64,000 bases of DNA from Pelomonas sp. SE-A7. Its GTDB lineage: Bacteria; Pseudomonadota; Gammaproteobacteria; Burkholderiales; Burkholderiaceae_C. Below the pieces are notes generated by a model. It did not search any database and was not told the origin of the DNA. It worked only from the letters and a program-made list of their open reading frames with translations. Shown one piece after another: positions 25,408-34,061 of this stretch. Where the stretch lies: assembly GCF_030345705.1 (NCBI RefSeq), contig NZ_JAUASW010000001.1, positions 558,001 through 622,000 on the forward strand, in the 5' to 3' direction. The position numbers were made by a program, and so were the translations under genes. How positions within the stretch are numbered: the first letter of the stretch is position 1; the number at the start of each line of letters is the position of its first letter.

Positions 25408-27327
25408 ATGGAACTTTCATCGCCCCCTGCGCAGACGCTTGCCCGAGCCGTGACCGCCGACTCCACTCCGCCCGCAACGGCACCCCAGTTCGAACCGGCC
25501 GAGTTGGCCGTGCTCCAGCGAGCCCGCCAGGGCCAGTTCCAGCTGGCCGAGCTGATGGCGTTGGCGCAACAGTGGCAGGCGCAGGGACGCATCGAGGCGC
25601 TGTTGCAGCTGTACCAGAACTGGGTGCTGGCCTCGCCGACACCCTATGGCCATGTGGCCTGCTTCAACTGGGGCTCGCTGCTGGGCGACCTGCGCCGCCA
25701 TGCCGAGGCGGAGCCGGTCTACCGCCAGGCACTGGCCCTGCATCCGAACTTCGCCCAGGCGCGCCTGAACCTGGGCCACCAGCTGGAACACCTGGGCCGC
25801 ACCGAAGAGGCGCTGGCGGAATGGCGCTGGGTCTACGAGGCCGAGCGCTTCGAGGCCGTGGGCGCCGAGCCGCTGGACCTGCGCCTGCATGCGCTCAACA
25901 ACTCGGCCCGTTTGCTGGAGACCGAGCGCCGCTATGCCGAATCGCAGGCCCTGATGCGCCGCAGTCTGGAGCTCAAGGCCGACCAGGGCGACGTGCTCCA
26001 GCATCTGGTCCACATCCGCCAGAAGCAGTGCGACTGGCCGGTTTACCAGCCCTTCGCGGAGGTCACCCACAACGCCCTGCTGGTCAACACCTCGCTGCTG
26101 GCCACGTTGAGCGCTACCGACGATCCGGTGGTGCAGTTGATGGCGGCCCAGCGTTTCGTCCACGAGAAGGTGGTCAAGTACAAGGGTCCGGCCTTCCACC
26201 TGGAGGCCTCGGCCAAGAAGCGCCGCGACGGCAAGATCAAGATCGGCTACCTGTCGGGCGACCTGCGCATGCATGCAGTCGGCCTGCTCACGGCCGAACT
26301 GTTCGAGCTGCACAACCGCGAGCGCTTCGAGGTCCATGCCCTGTGCTGGAGCGTCGATGACGGCACGGCCCAGCAGGCCCGCATCCGCAAGGCCATGGAC
26401 AAGCGCCTGCCGCTGGCCGGCGTCGACGACATCACCGCGGCGCGGCTGATCGCCGAGGCCGGCATCGACGTGATCGTCGACCTGCAAGGCCTGACCAGCG
26501 GCGCCCGGCCCAACATCCTGGCCTACCGGCCGGCGCCCATCCAGGCCGGTTACCTGGGACTGCCGGCGACCTCGGCCCTGCCGGGCGAGGACTGGATCAT
26601 TGCCGACCGCTTCACCATGCCGCCGGAATACCTGCCGTACTGCACCGAAAAGCCGCTCTACGTCCCGAATTGCTACCAGGCCAGCGACCGCCAGCGCGAG
26701 GTGGGGCCGCTGCCGACCCGGGCGCAATACAAGCTGCCCGAAGACGCGTTTGTCTACGCGACCTTCAACAACAACCACAAGTTCAACGAAGAGACCTTCT
26801 CGGCCTGGATGCGCACCCTGCGCGCCGTGCCGAACAGCGTGCTGTGGCTGCTGGCGGACAACGAATGGGCCCAGGCGAACATGCTGCGCGTCGCGGCCGA
26901 GCATGGCGTTGCGGCCGAGCGTCTGATCTTCGCTCCGCGGGTGGCGCCGCCCGAGTACCTGGCCCGCTTCACCTTGGCCGACCTGGTGCTGGACACCTTC
27001 CCGTACAACGCCGGCACCACGGCCAGCGACTGCCTCTGGATGGGCACGCCCATGCTGACCCGCTCCGGCCGCAGCTACATCTCGCGCATGTGCGGCAGCC
27101 TGCTGACGAATGTCGGACTGCCGGACCTGGTCACCTTTTCGCTGGAAGAATACGAGCAGCGGGCGATACAGATCGGCCTGAATCCGGCCCGGGCGGCGTC
27201 CTACAAGCGCTACCTGGCCGAGCAGGGCCGTTCGTCCAAACTGTTTGACATTCCCGGCCTGGTGAGAGATCTTGAGGCCGAGTTCGAGGCCCTGGCCCTG
27301 GCGGCCCGCCAGCGTCAGCCGGGCTGA
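25408..27327 (+). CDS. O-GlcNAc-transferase-like (SPINDLY/GT41) glycosyltransferase with TPR repeats
   Basis: The 639-residue cytoplasmic protein has N-terminal TPR-like helices (about residues 80-200, including FAQARLNLGHQLEHLGRTEE) and the GT41 catalytic region (about 270-630). Family features are GYLSGDLRMHAVG, the VDLQGLTSGARPNIL and RPAPIQAGYLGLPAT segments, FNNNHKF with Lys458 at the position of the UDP-binding lysine, and the FPYNAGTTASDCLWMG donor loop. Such enzymes put a sugar, often GlcNAc, on Ser/Thr of proteins. The gene lies 26 bases before the type I exporter ATPase, which suggests it modifies an exported protein. That link is inference. Confidence 0.9.
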   Translation: MELSSPPAQTLARAVTADSTPPATAPQFEPAELAVLQRARQGQFQLAELMALAQQWQAQGRIEALLQLYQNWVLASPTPYGHVACFNWGSLLGDLRRHAEAEPVYRQALALHPNFAQARLNLGHQLEHLGRTEEALAEWRWVYEAERFEAVGAEPLDLRLHALNNSARLLETERRYAESQALMRRSLELKADQGDVLQHLVHIRQKQCDWPVYQPFAEVTHNALLVNTSLLATLSATDDPVVQLMAAQRFVHEKVVKYKGPAFHLEASAKKRRDGKIKIGYLSGDLRMHAVGLLTAELFELHNRERFEVHALCWSVDDGTAQQARIRKAMDKRLPLAGVDDITAARLIAEAGIDVIVDLQGLTSGARPNILAYRPAPIQAGYLGLPATSALPGEDWIIADRFTMPPEYLPYCTEKPLYVPNCYQASDRQREVGPLPTRAQYKLPEDAFVYATFNNNHKFNEETFSAWMRTLRAVPNSVLWLLADNEWAQANMLRVAAEHGVAAERLIFAPRVAPPEYLARFTLADLVLDTFPYNAGTTASDCLWMGTPMLTRSGRSYISRMCGSLLTNVGLPDLVTFSLEEYEQRAIQIGLNPARAASYKRYLAEQGRSSKLFDIPGLVRDLEAEFEALALAARQRQPG

Positions 27328-27353
27328 AGGACGCATTACCGGATTCCTGAACC

Positions 27354-29675
27354 GTGCCGCAGCGCCACGACCCCTTCTTCGACGGACCCGCCAAGGGCGC
27401 CGGCGGCCTGTATCTGGCCGCCGACGGCTCCGAAGCGCCGCCGACGCCTGAGCCGCGGGCCGACGACGCGGCGGCCGAGCTGGGCGATCCGCTGCTGCAG
27501 GCCCTGGTCTGGCTGACCCAGCACCATGGCAAGCCGCGCTCGGCGGCCTCGTTGCGTGCCGGCTCGGCCTTCAACGGCGTGCTGGCCCCCGACCAGGCCA
27601 TGCGCATGATGCGTGAGGCCGGCTATGAGGCCGGCCTGCTGCGCCGCTCCATCGCCGAGATCAGCCCCCTGGTGTTGCCAGCGGTCATGCTGCTCAACGG
27701 TGGCGATGCCTGCGTGCTGGTGCGCAAGCTCGAGGGCGGCGAATTCGAGGTCGTGTTCCCGGGGCCCGAGGCCAAGGCCTGCCGTGTGACGGGGGCCGAC
27801 CTGGAGAGCGAGTACAGCGGCTTCGTCATGCTCGTTTCGCCGCAGGAGCAGCCGCGCGCCAATGCGCGCAACAGCCTGCTGCTGCGCGACAGCGGCAGCC
27901 ACTGGCTGTGGGGCACGCTCAAGCGCTTCATCCCCTATTACCGCGGCGCCATGCTGGCGGCCCTGCTTAGCAATGTGCTGATGCTGGCCTCGGGCCTGGT
28001 GACCTCGGTGGTCTACGACAAGGTGATTCCGCACCACGACGCCATGGCCACGCTGTGGACCCTGGCCATCGGTGCCGGCCTGGCCCTGCTGTTCGACTTG
28101 TTCGCCCGCCAACTGCGCGCCCACCTGATCGACCTGGCCGGCCGCAAGGCCGACCTGATCATCGGCTCCAAGCTGTTCCGCCAGACCGTGGGCGTGCGCA
28201 TGGAACACAAGCCGAGTTCCGCCGGCGGCTATGCCCACTACCTGGGCCAGATCGAGGTGGTGCGCGACTTCTTCACCTCGGCGTCGATGTCGGTGGTGTC
28301 CGATCTTCCCTTCATCGCGGTCTTCATCGCGATGACCTTCGTGATCGGCGGCCCGCTGGGCTGGGTCGTGGCCCTGGCCGTGCCGCTGCTGATAGCGCTG
28401 ACCCTGGGCATGCAGAGCTATCTGCGCCGCGCCGTGCGCACCAACATGGCCGAGCAGGCCGAGCTGCAGGGCTCCCTGGTCGAGGTGATCGAGGGGCTGG
28501 AAGACCTCAAGACCTCGGGAGCCGAGGGCCGCTTCCAGCACAGCTACGAAGTCAGCAATGCCGTGGCCGCCGAGTCGGGCCTGAAGATGCGGACCATGCA
28601 TGCCTTGTCCAGCAACCTGACGATGACGCTGCAGCAGGCGATCACCCTGGTGATGCTGATCTGGGGTGTCTACCTGATCCAGGACAAGACCATCTCTTCG
28701 GGCGCCCTGATAGGCGCCATCATGTTCGCCGGCCGCGCCATCGCGCCGCTGGGCAGCGTGGTGAGCCTGGCGGCGCGCTACCAGAGCGCCCGCGCGGCCA
28801 TGCAGTCCATCGACGACATGATGGCCCGCCCGGTCGAGCGCGAATCGGACAAGAACTATGTGCCGCTGACCGGCTACACCGGCCGCCTCGGCCTGCGCGA
28901 GGTGGGCTTCGCCTATCCGCCCACCGGCGGCACGCCTTCGCCCAAGGTGCTCAAGACGGTCAACATGAAGATCGACGCCGGCGAGCGCATCGCCGTGCTG
29001 GGCCGCATCGGCAGCGGCAAGTCCACCGTGCTGCGCCTGCTGGCCGGCCTCTACCAGCCCACCGAGGGCATGGTCGAGGTGGACGGCATCGACCTGCGCC
29101 AGATCGACCCGGCCGAGTTCCGCGCCAAGGTCGGCTTCGTGTCGCAGGAGCCGCGGCTGTTCCACGGCAGCTTGCGCGAGAACGTGGCCATGGGCCGCAG
29201 CGAGATCGACTCGGCCCGCCTGGTCGAGGTGGCCCGCCTGACCGGCCTGGACCGCGTGGTGGCCTCCCATCCGCAGGGCTGGGACCTGCCGGTCGGCGAG
29301 ATGGGCAGCCTGCTGTCCGGCGGCCAGCGCCAGATGGTGGCCCTGGCCCGCGCCCTGGTGAACCGGCCGCAACTGCTCTTGATGGACGAGCCCACCAGCT
29401 CCATGGATGCGCAGAGCGAGATCCTGTTCCTGCGCCAGCTGCGCGAGGCGATACAGGGCTGCACCCTGATCGTCGTGACCCACCGTCCGGCCGTGCTGGA
29501 GCTGGTGAGCCGCATTGCCGTGCTGGATGCCGGCAAGCTGGTGCTGGATGGTCCGCGCGACCAGGTGCTGGCCGCGCTGTCCGGCGCCCGCCCGGCCCCG
29601 GCCGAGGCGGCCGCTTCGTCGAATCTCCATATGCATCCGGCGTCTCAGCCGGTGCAGCGTTCTCCGTCCGTCTGA
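27354..29675 (+). CDS. Type I secretion system ABC ATPase/permease (LapB-like)
   Basis: This 773-residue inner-membrane exporter has a C39-peptidase-like N-terminal domain (about residues 45-165), a six-helix membrane domain (about 190-470) and an ATPase domain. The ATPase has Walker A GRIGSGKST (550-558), signature LLSGGQRQMV (about 653) and Walker B LLLMDEP (about 674-680). The N-terminal domain shows no catalytic Cys, so it is a non-cleaving C39-like domain, as in exporters of RTX adhesins. It starts at GTG 27354 with only a weak ribosome site; there is a proline-rich N-terminal extension. It is followed by the adaptor and the outer-membrane channel. Confidence 0.92.
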   Translation: MPQRHDPFFDGPAKGAGGLYLAADGSEAPPTPEPRADDAAAELGDPLLQALVWLTQHHGKPRSAASLRAGSAFNGVLAPDQAMRMMREAGYEAGLLRRSIAEISPLVLPAVMLLNGGDACVLVRKLEGGEFEVVFPGPEAKACRVTGADLESEYSGFVMLVSPQEQPRANARNSLLLRDSGSHWLWGTLKRFIPYYRGAMLAALLSNVLMLASGLVTSVVYDKVIPHHDAMATLWTLAIGAGLALLFDLFARQLRAHLIDLAGRKADLIIGSKLFRQTVGVRMEHKPSSAGGYAHYLGQIEVVRDFFTSASMSVVSDLPFIAVFIAMTFVIGGPLGWVVALAVPLLIALTLGMQSYLRRAVRTNMAEQAELQGSLVEVIEGLEDLKTSGAEGRFQHSYEVSNAVAAESGLKMRTMHALSSNLTMTLQQAITLVMLIWGVYLIQDKTISSGALIGAIMFAGRAIAPLGSVVSLAARYQSARAAMQSIDDMMARPVERESDKNYVPLTGYTGRLGLREVGFAYPPTGGTPSPKVLKTVNMKIDAGERIAVLGRIGSGKSTVLRLLAGLYQPTEGMVEVDGIDLRQIDPAEFRAKVGFVSQEPRLFHGSLRENVAMGRSEIDSARLVEVARLTGLDRVVASHPQGWDLPVGEMGSLLSGGQRQMVALARALVNRPQLLLMDEPTSSMDAQSEILFLRQLREAIQGCTLIVVTHRPAVLELVSRIAVLDAGKLVLDGPRDQVLAALSGARPAPAEAAASSNLHMHPASQPVQRSPSV

Positions 29676-29706
29676 AATGTCCGTTCCGCGCGAAGAAGGC
29701 CTGTTC

Positions 29707-30879
29707 ATGAGCAGCCTGGCCGCAGCCCAGGTGGATGAACCCTTGCCGCGCGTGATGTGGGTGCTCTATCTGCTGCTGGCGGTCGTGGTGTCGGCCATCA
29801 CCTGGGCGGCGCTGGCTCAGGTCGACCAGGTCAGCCGCAGCGAAGGGCGCGTCGTGCCCGATGGCCGCGAACAGGTGATCGCCAGCCTGGAGCCCGGCAT
29901 CCTGCGCGAGCTGCTGGTGCGCGAAGGGCAGCAGGTCGAGGCCGGCCAGGAACTGGTGCGACTGGACCCCACGCGCTTCGAGGCGCAGGAGAACGAAGGC
30001 CAGCTGCGTCGCGTGGCCATGCTGGCCACCCAGGCCCGGCTGCAGGCCGAGTCCAGCGGCGGCCGCCTGGTCTTCCCGGCCGAGGTGACGGCCGTGCCGC
30101 GCCTGGTCCAGGCCGAGACCCAGGCCTACCAGGCTCGCCAGCATCTGCTGGAAGAGGCGCTGTCGACCATGGACCGCAGCATTGCCCTGCTGGTCAAGGA
30201 ACAGAACGTGTCGCAGCAGATGGCCGCCAAGGGCCTGATGAGCGACGTCGAGGTGATGCGCCTGACCCGTCAGGTCAACGAGCTGCGCCAGCAGCGCAGC
30301 GAGCGCCAGGGCCGCTTCCGCCAGGAGGCCACGACCGAGCTGGTCAAGCTGCAAAGCGACCTGGCCATGCTGGACGAGCAGCAGGTGGTGCGCAAGGATG
30401 CGCTGACCCGCACCGTGTTGCGCTCGCCGGTCAAGGGCCTGGTCAAGAACATCCGCAGCAACACCATAGGCGGCATCGTCACCAGCGGTGCGCCGGTGAT
30501 GGAAATCGTGCCCATCGGTACCCGCTTGCTGATCGAGGCACGCTTGCCGCCCAAGGAAGTCGGCTTCGTCCATGTGGGCCAGGAGGCGGTGATCAAGCTG
30601 GCCGGCTACGACTTCAACAACCTCGGTGGGCTTGAAGGCAAGATCGAGCAGATCAGCCCCGACGCCATCGTCGACGGCGAGAAAGTGGCCGGCGGCGACA
30701 ACCGCTACTACCGCGCCCTGATCAGCGCCGAGCGCAAGGGCCTCAAGTACAAGGGCGACGACCTGCCGGTGCTGCCCGGCATGACGGCCAGCATCGAGAT
30801 CAAGACCGGCCAGCGCTCGGTGCTGCAGTTCCTGGTGCAGCCGATGATGAAGTCGCGCGACGCGCTCAAGGAGCGCTGA
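29707..30879 (+). CDS. HlyD-family periplasmic adaptor of the type I secretion system
   Basis: The 390-residue membrane-fusion protein spans the periplasm between the ABC exporter and TolC. It has one N-terminal membrane segment (VLYLLLAVVVSAITWAALA), a lipoyl half-motif (EGRVVPDGREQVIASLEPG), a long coiled-coil hairpin (about residues 100-225) and a C-terminal barrel ending near GMTASIEIKTG. I start it at ATG 29707, which has GAAGAAGG 8 bases upstream; ATG 29677 is an in-frame alternative adding 10 residues without a ribosome site. It follows the ATPase gene directly. Confidence 0.92.
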   Translation: MSSLAAAQVDEPLPRVMWVLYLLLAVVVSAITWAALAQVDQVSRSEGRVVPDGREQVIASLEPGILRELLVREGQQVEAGQELVRLDPTRFEAQENEGQLRRVAMLATQARLQAESSGGRLVFPAEVTAVPRLVQAETQAYQARQHLLEEALSTMDRSIALLVKEQNVSQQMAAKGLMSDVEVMRLTRQVNELRQQRSERQGRFRQEATTELVKLQSDLAMLDEQQVVRKDALTRTVLRSPVKGLVKNIRSNTIGGIVTSGAPVMEIVPIGTRLLIEARLPPKEVGFVHVGQEAVIKLAGYDFNNLGGLEGKIEQISPDAIVDGEKVAGGDNRYYRALISAERKGLKYKGDDLPVLPGMTASIEIKTGQRSVLQFLVQPMMKSRDALKER

Positions 30880-30963
30880 GGCCGCACGGCCTCTGCCGAT
30901 AAGCGCCCGGGGCGCACCGCTGTTCCGGGCTTTCGCGGGCCAGGCCTGTGATGAAGTAGCGCC

Positions 30964-32301
30964 ATGTCAAAAATCCGCATGGCCTTGCTCGCCTTGTTGC
31001 CCTTGCTGGTGCTCAACCCGGCGGCGGCACAGCGTGGCTGCAACGAGGACGATGCCGGCCCCTCGCGCAGCGGCCGCGACGCCTCGATGCTGGAGCTCAG
31101 CGGCGTGGATCCGCGCGCCCAGATCATCGACCTGGTCAACAAGGCCCTGCAGAGAAGCCAGTCCATAGGCGCCGTGACCTTGCTGGCGCAGGCGGCGCGG
31201 GCCGACTGGGAAGAAGCCAGGGAACAGGGCAAGCCCAGACTCACGATCGATGCCTACGCCAACCATGTGGGCAGCATGAACAACGGCATCCAGGACAAGC
31301 GTGGCATGCAGGGCCGACTGGGCCTGACGGCCACGGCACCGCTGTTCGATTTCGGCCGGGTCGAAAAGGCCACGGCCTGGCGAACCCAGCTGGCCGAATC
31401 GGCCCGCCAGGGCATGATCAGCAGCGAACAGCAGCTGGCGCTGAACACGGTCTCGCTGGCCCTGGACCGCGGCCGCTATGTGTTGCAGGCCCAGGTCTAC
31501 GGCCAGTACGTGCGCAAGATGAGCTGCCTGGTCGATGCACTGGAGATCATCGTCAAGGCCGACCGCGGCCGCGCCAGCGAGCTGGTGCAGGCCCAGAAGA
31601 GCCAGCAGCAGGCCGAGATGGCGGTCGAGCAGACGATGTCGGCGCTGCGCCAGACCGAGATCCGCCTCAAGCGCTTCGTCGGCGAGCCGCTGCCGGCCAG
31701 CGCCAGCTATTCCAGCCTGCTGAACACCATCCCCAATCTGGCCGACATCCAGCAGGATGCCCGCAGCGCGTCCGAAGTCATCCAGCTCGAGGCCCAGGCA
31801 CGCGCCCAGGCCAATTACGCCGAGCTGGTGGCGGCCAACAACAAGCCCATCGTCAGCGCCGCCGTCAGCACCGGGGCACTGACCGGCCTGAGCAAGGGCC
31901 AGGAATGGACCGCCGGCGTCAACCTCAGCATTCCCATCCTGTCGCCGGGTTCGGATGCCGGCATGGATGCCGCCCGCCGCAGGGCGGCAGCGGCGCGCCT
32001 GCAACGCGATGACGCCATCGAGTCGCGCATCTACCGGGCGAGCGACATGCACGAGGCCGCGACGGCCGCCTTCGACCGGGCGCGGCGCATCGTCGAGATC
32101 CTGCGCAACAGCGACCGGGTCCGCGCCTCCACCCTGCAGCAATGGCAGCAGCTGGGCCGGCGCTCGCTGTTCGACGTGATGGGCTCCGAGGCCGAGTACT
32201 ACGCGCTGCGGGTCGCCCATGTGAATGCCATCTACGACGGCCAGCAGGCGGTGGCGCTGCTCTGGTCGCTGGGCCGCGGCGTGATGACGCCCTTGAGATG
32301 A
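30964..32301 (+). CDS. TolC-family outer-membrane channel protein
   Basis: The 445-residue outer-membrane efflux protein completes the type I system. It has a signal peptide (MALLALLPLLVLNPAAA) and two repeated TolC-type helical/strand halves, with TAPLFDFGRVEKATAW in the first and GVNLSIPILSPGSDAGMDAARR in the second. It lies 84 bases after the adaptor gene and before a gap with its own promoter candidate, so the ATPase-adaptor-channel trio is a unit. Confidence 0.9.
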   Translation: MSKIRMALLALLPLLVLNPAAAQRGCNEDDAGPSRSGRDASMLELSGVDPRAQIIDLVNKALQRSQSIGAVTLLAQAARADWEEAREQGKPRLTIDAYANHVGSMNNGIQDKRGMQGRLGLTATAPLFDFGRVEKATAWRTQLAESARQGMISSEQQLALNTVSLALDRGRYVLQAQVYGQYVRKMSCLVDALEIIVKADRGRASELVQAQKSQQQAEMAVEQTMSALRQTEIRLKRFVGEPLPASASYSSLLNTIPNLADIQQDARSASEVIQLEAQARAQANYAELVAANNKPIVSAAVSTGALTGLSKGQEWTAGVNLSIPILSPGSDAGMDAARRRAAAARLQRDDAIESRIYRASDMHEAATAAFDRARRIVEILRNSDRVRASTLQQWQQLGRRSLFDVMGSEAEYYALRVAHVNAIYDGQQAVALLWSLGRGVMTPLR

Positions 32302-32388
32302 ATCCCTGGCGCCAGTCCGGCGGTGAGCCCTTGGGCGTCCGCTGTGGCGAAATTGCCTTCACTGCGGCATTTCATATGTCGATATTGA

Positions 32389-32417
32389 TTGGCAGGGGGA
32401 CCGGGCATCCCTATGCT
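32389..32417 (+). promoter_or_regulatory. Predicted sigma-70 promoter for the chaperone-usher operon
   Basis: -35 TTGGCA (32389-32394) and -10 TATGCT (32412-32417) are spaced by 17 bp. They lie 57 bases before the first pilin-like gene, in the 172-base gap after the TolC gene. The -35 matches consensus at 5 of 6 positions and the -10 at 4 of 6. Confidence 0.45.
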
Positions 32418-32473
32418 GATGACCTCGGTCAAGACCGACGGTGTCTCAACGGATGTTTGCAAGGAGCATCGCC

Positions 32474-33037
32474 ATGAAGACGCAGTTCACGAGCTCTCTG
32501 AAACCGGGCCTGCTGGCATTGGCCGCCTTGCTGGCGGCCCTGCCAGCCAGCCAGGCCCCGGCAGCCGACAACGCCACGGCCAGTGCCACGGCCGTCGTGC
32601 TGCAGCCGATTGCGGTGGCCCAGGCCGCCGACCTGGTGTTCGGCAGCCTGATCGCCGGCAACGGCGCCGTGACGGTGTCCACCGACGGCACGCGTACCAG
32701 TGCCGGCGGTACCACACCGATGCCCAGCAGCGGCGCAACGCCCACCGCGGCTCGCTTTGACGTCACCGGCACGGGCGCTGCCACCTTCTCCATCGACTAC
32801 ACCGGCAGCGACACGGTCCTGACCAGCGGCGGCAACACCATGGCCATCGACTGGATCACCGAGTCCCTGACCCTCGCCACGGGCAGCGGCAAGACCGACC
32901 CGAATACCGATGCGACGACCGGCACCTTGTCGGGCGGTGCCGCCTATATCTTCGTGGGCGCCAAGCTGACGGTGGGCGCCGGGCAAGCGGCCGGCACCTA
33001 TACCGGCATCGTCAAGGTGACGGTGGCTTACAACTGA
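32474..33037 (+). CDS. Pilin-like secreted protein (DUF4402 type), subunit 1
   Basis: The 187-residue protein has a clear signal peptide (LLALAALLAALPASQAPA) and a mature beta-rich domain resembling DUF4402: the ASATAVVLQPIAVAQAADLVFGS opening split here as ASATAVVLQPI and AADLVFGSLIAG, then GGNTMAIDW and GAKLTVGAGQAAGTYTG. It ends in an alternating hydrophobic strand, VKVTVAYN, as donor strands of chaperone-usher subunits do. An AAGGAG ribosome site lies 7 bases before the ATG. The next three genes are a sister subunit pair and a chaperone, so a surface fibre subunit is likely. Confidence 0.8.
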   Translation: MKTQFTSSLKPGLLALAALLAALPASQAPAADNATASATAVVLQPIAVAQAADLVFGSLIAGNGAVTVSTDGTRTSAGGTTPMPSSGATPTAARFDVTGTGAATFSIDYTGSDTVLTSGGNTMAIDWITESLTLATGSGKTDPNTDATTGTLSGGAAYIFVGAKLTVGAGQAAGTYTGIVKVTVAYN

Positions 33038-33069
33038 GTGTGGTGCCGCTGTGGCGGCCAGGGGCTGCA

Positions 33070-33576
33070 ATGCACTGCCTGCAAGCTCTGTCCCGCGCCG
33101 GCCTGTTCTCGCGGGCCCTGGCGATGATTGGCCTGTCGCTGGCCTTGCAACCGATGCCGCCGCAGGCCAATGCCGCGGGCAGCGCTGCCGCGATGGCCTC
33201 CGCCACCGTGGTCGAGCCGGTCAGCGTCAGCGGGCAGCTGGGCGCAGTCCTGTCGATTTCCGAGCTGCTGGCAGCCAATCAGGGGCCGGCCGGTCCTGCC
33301 ACCGGCTCGGTGCTGGTCCGGCTCGTCAACTTGGCGCCGGCCGTGCTGGCGGGGCCGGTGTCCAGCGGTGGCGAAGGCGGTCAGACCTTGTCGACCCTGC
33401 TCAATCTGCCGGGCGGCGCGGGCGGCGAAGGGGGCGTGGTGGCCGCGCTCAGCCGGCTGATCGAGCCCTTGAGCGGCGGCCTGCTGCAAGGCGAGCTGGC
33501 CACGGCGGTCAGCCTGAGCCCACCGCCCGGCGCCAAGAAGGACGATCATGTGGCCATCGTGGTCGCCTTCAACTGA
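33070..33576 (+). CDS. Pilin-like secreted protein, subunit 2 (divergent)
   Basis: The 168-residue protein has a signal peptide (FSRALAMIGLSLALQPMPPQANA) and an opening strand ASATVVEPVSVSG aligned with that of subunit 1. It ends in VAIVVAFN, parallel to VKVTVAYN of subunit 1. The middle is Gly/Leu-rich and lacks the DUF4402 core motif GGNTMA, so the domain is strongly diverged. The start is taken at ATG 33070; a GTG at 33040 would add 10 residues. The end overlaps the next gene by 29 bases. Confidence 0.65.
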   Translation: MHCLQALSRAGLFSRALAMIGLSLALQPMPPQANAAGSAAAMASATVVEPVSVSGQLGAVLSISELLAANQGPAGPATGSVLVRLVNLAPAVLAGPVSSGGEGGQTLSTLLNLPGGAGGEGGVVAALSRLIEPLSGGLLQGELATAVSLSPPPGAKKDDHVAIVVAFN

Positions 33577-34039
33577 GAGCCGGCCTCAGCGCCGGCGGGC
33601 CCTTGCCGCAGCCTTTCTGCTCCTCGTCAGCCCGCGTGTCGTGCCGCAGGACATCACGGCCGGCGGCAGTCTCAGCTTCGGCAGCTTCACCGCCGGCGGT
33701 GGCGGCACCGTCAGCGTCAGTGCCGCCGGGCTGCGGAGCAAGACCGGCGCCGTCCTGCTGGTCAGCCAGGGGGCTGTGGCCTCGGCCGCCAGCTTCACGG
33801 TGGTTGGCACTTCCAACGCCAATGTGGTGATCAGCCTGCCGCTGGACGGCACGGTGCAGCTCAGCGACGGGGGCAACACCATGGCCTTGAACGGCTTCGT
33901 CAGCAGTCCCGGCCCGGTAGGCACGCTCTCCGGCGGTGGCACGCTCAACCTCGCCGTGGGCGCCACGCTGACGGTCGGCAATCTGCAGCCGGCCGGCAGC
34001 TACAGCGGTTCCTTCGCCGTCACGATCAACTATCAATAG
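33548..34039 (+). CDS. Pilin-like secreted protein (DUF4402 type), subunit 3
   Basis: The 163-residue protein has an Arg-rich N-terminus and a hydrophobic stretch (RRRALAAAFLLLVSP) that can serve as a signal peptide. A DUF4402-like core follows: GGSLSFGSFTAGGGG, SDGGNTMALNGF and GATLTVGNLQPAGSYSG, with the end strand FAVTINYQ. The only usable start, ATG 33548, lies inside the previous gene in another frame, which implies translational coupling. Confidence 0.72.
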   Translation: MWPSWSPSTESRPQRRRALAAAFLLLVSPRVVPQDITAGGSLSFGSFTAGGGGTVSVSAAGLRSKTGAVLLVSQGAVASAASFTVVGTSNANVVISLPLDGTVQLSDGGNTMALNGFVSSPGPVGTLSGGGTLNLAVGATLTVGNLQPAGSYSGSFAVTINYQ

Positions 34040-34061
34040 GAGCGGCCCCGCCGCATCTGCC

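Noticed and set aside
32391..32406. Sigma-54 promoter (TGGCAG...GC) before the pilus operon
   Set aside because: The GG and GC elements are 12 bases apart instead of 10; the sigma-70 pair at 17-bp spacing fits better.
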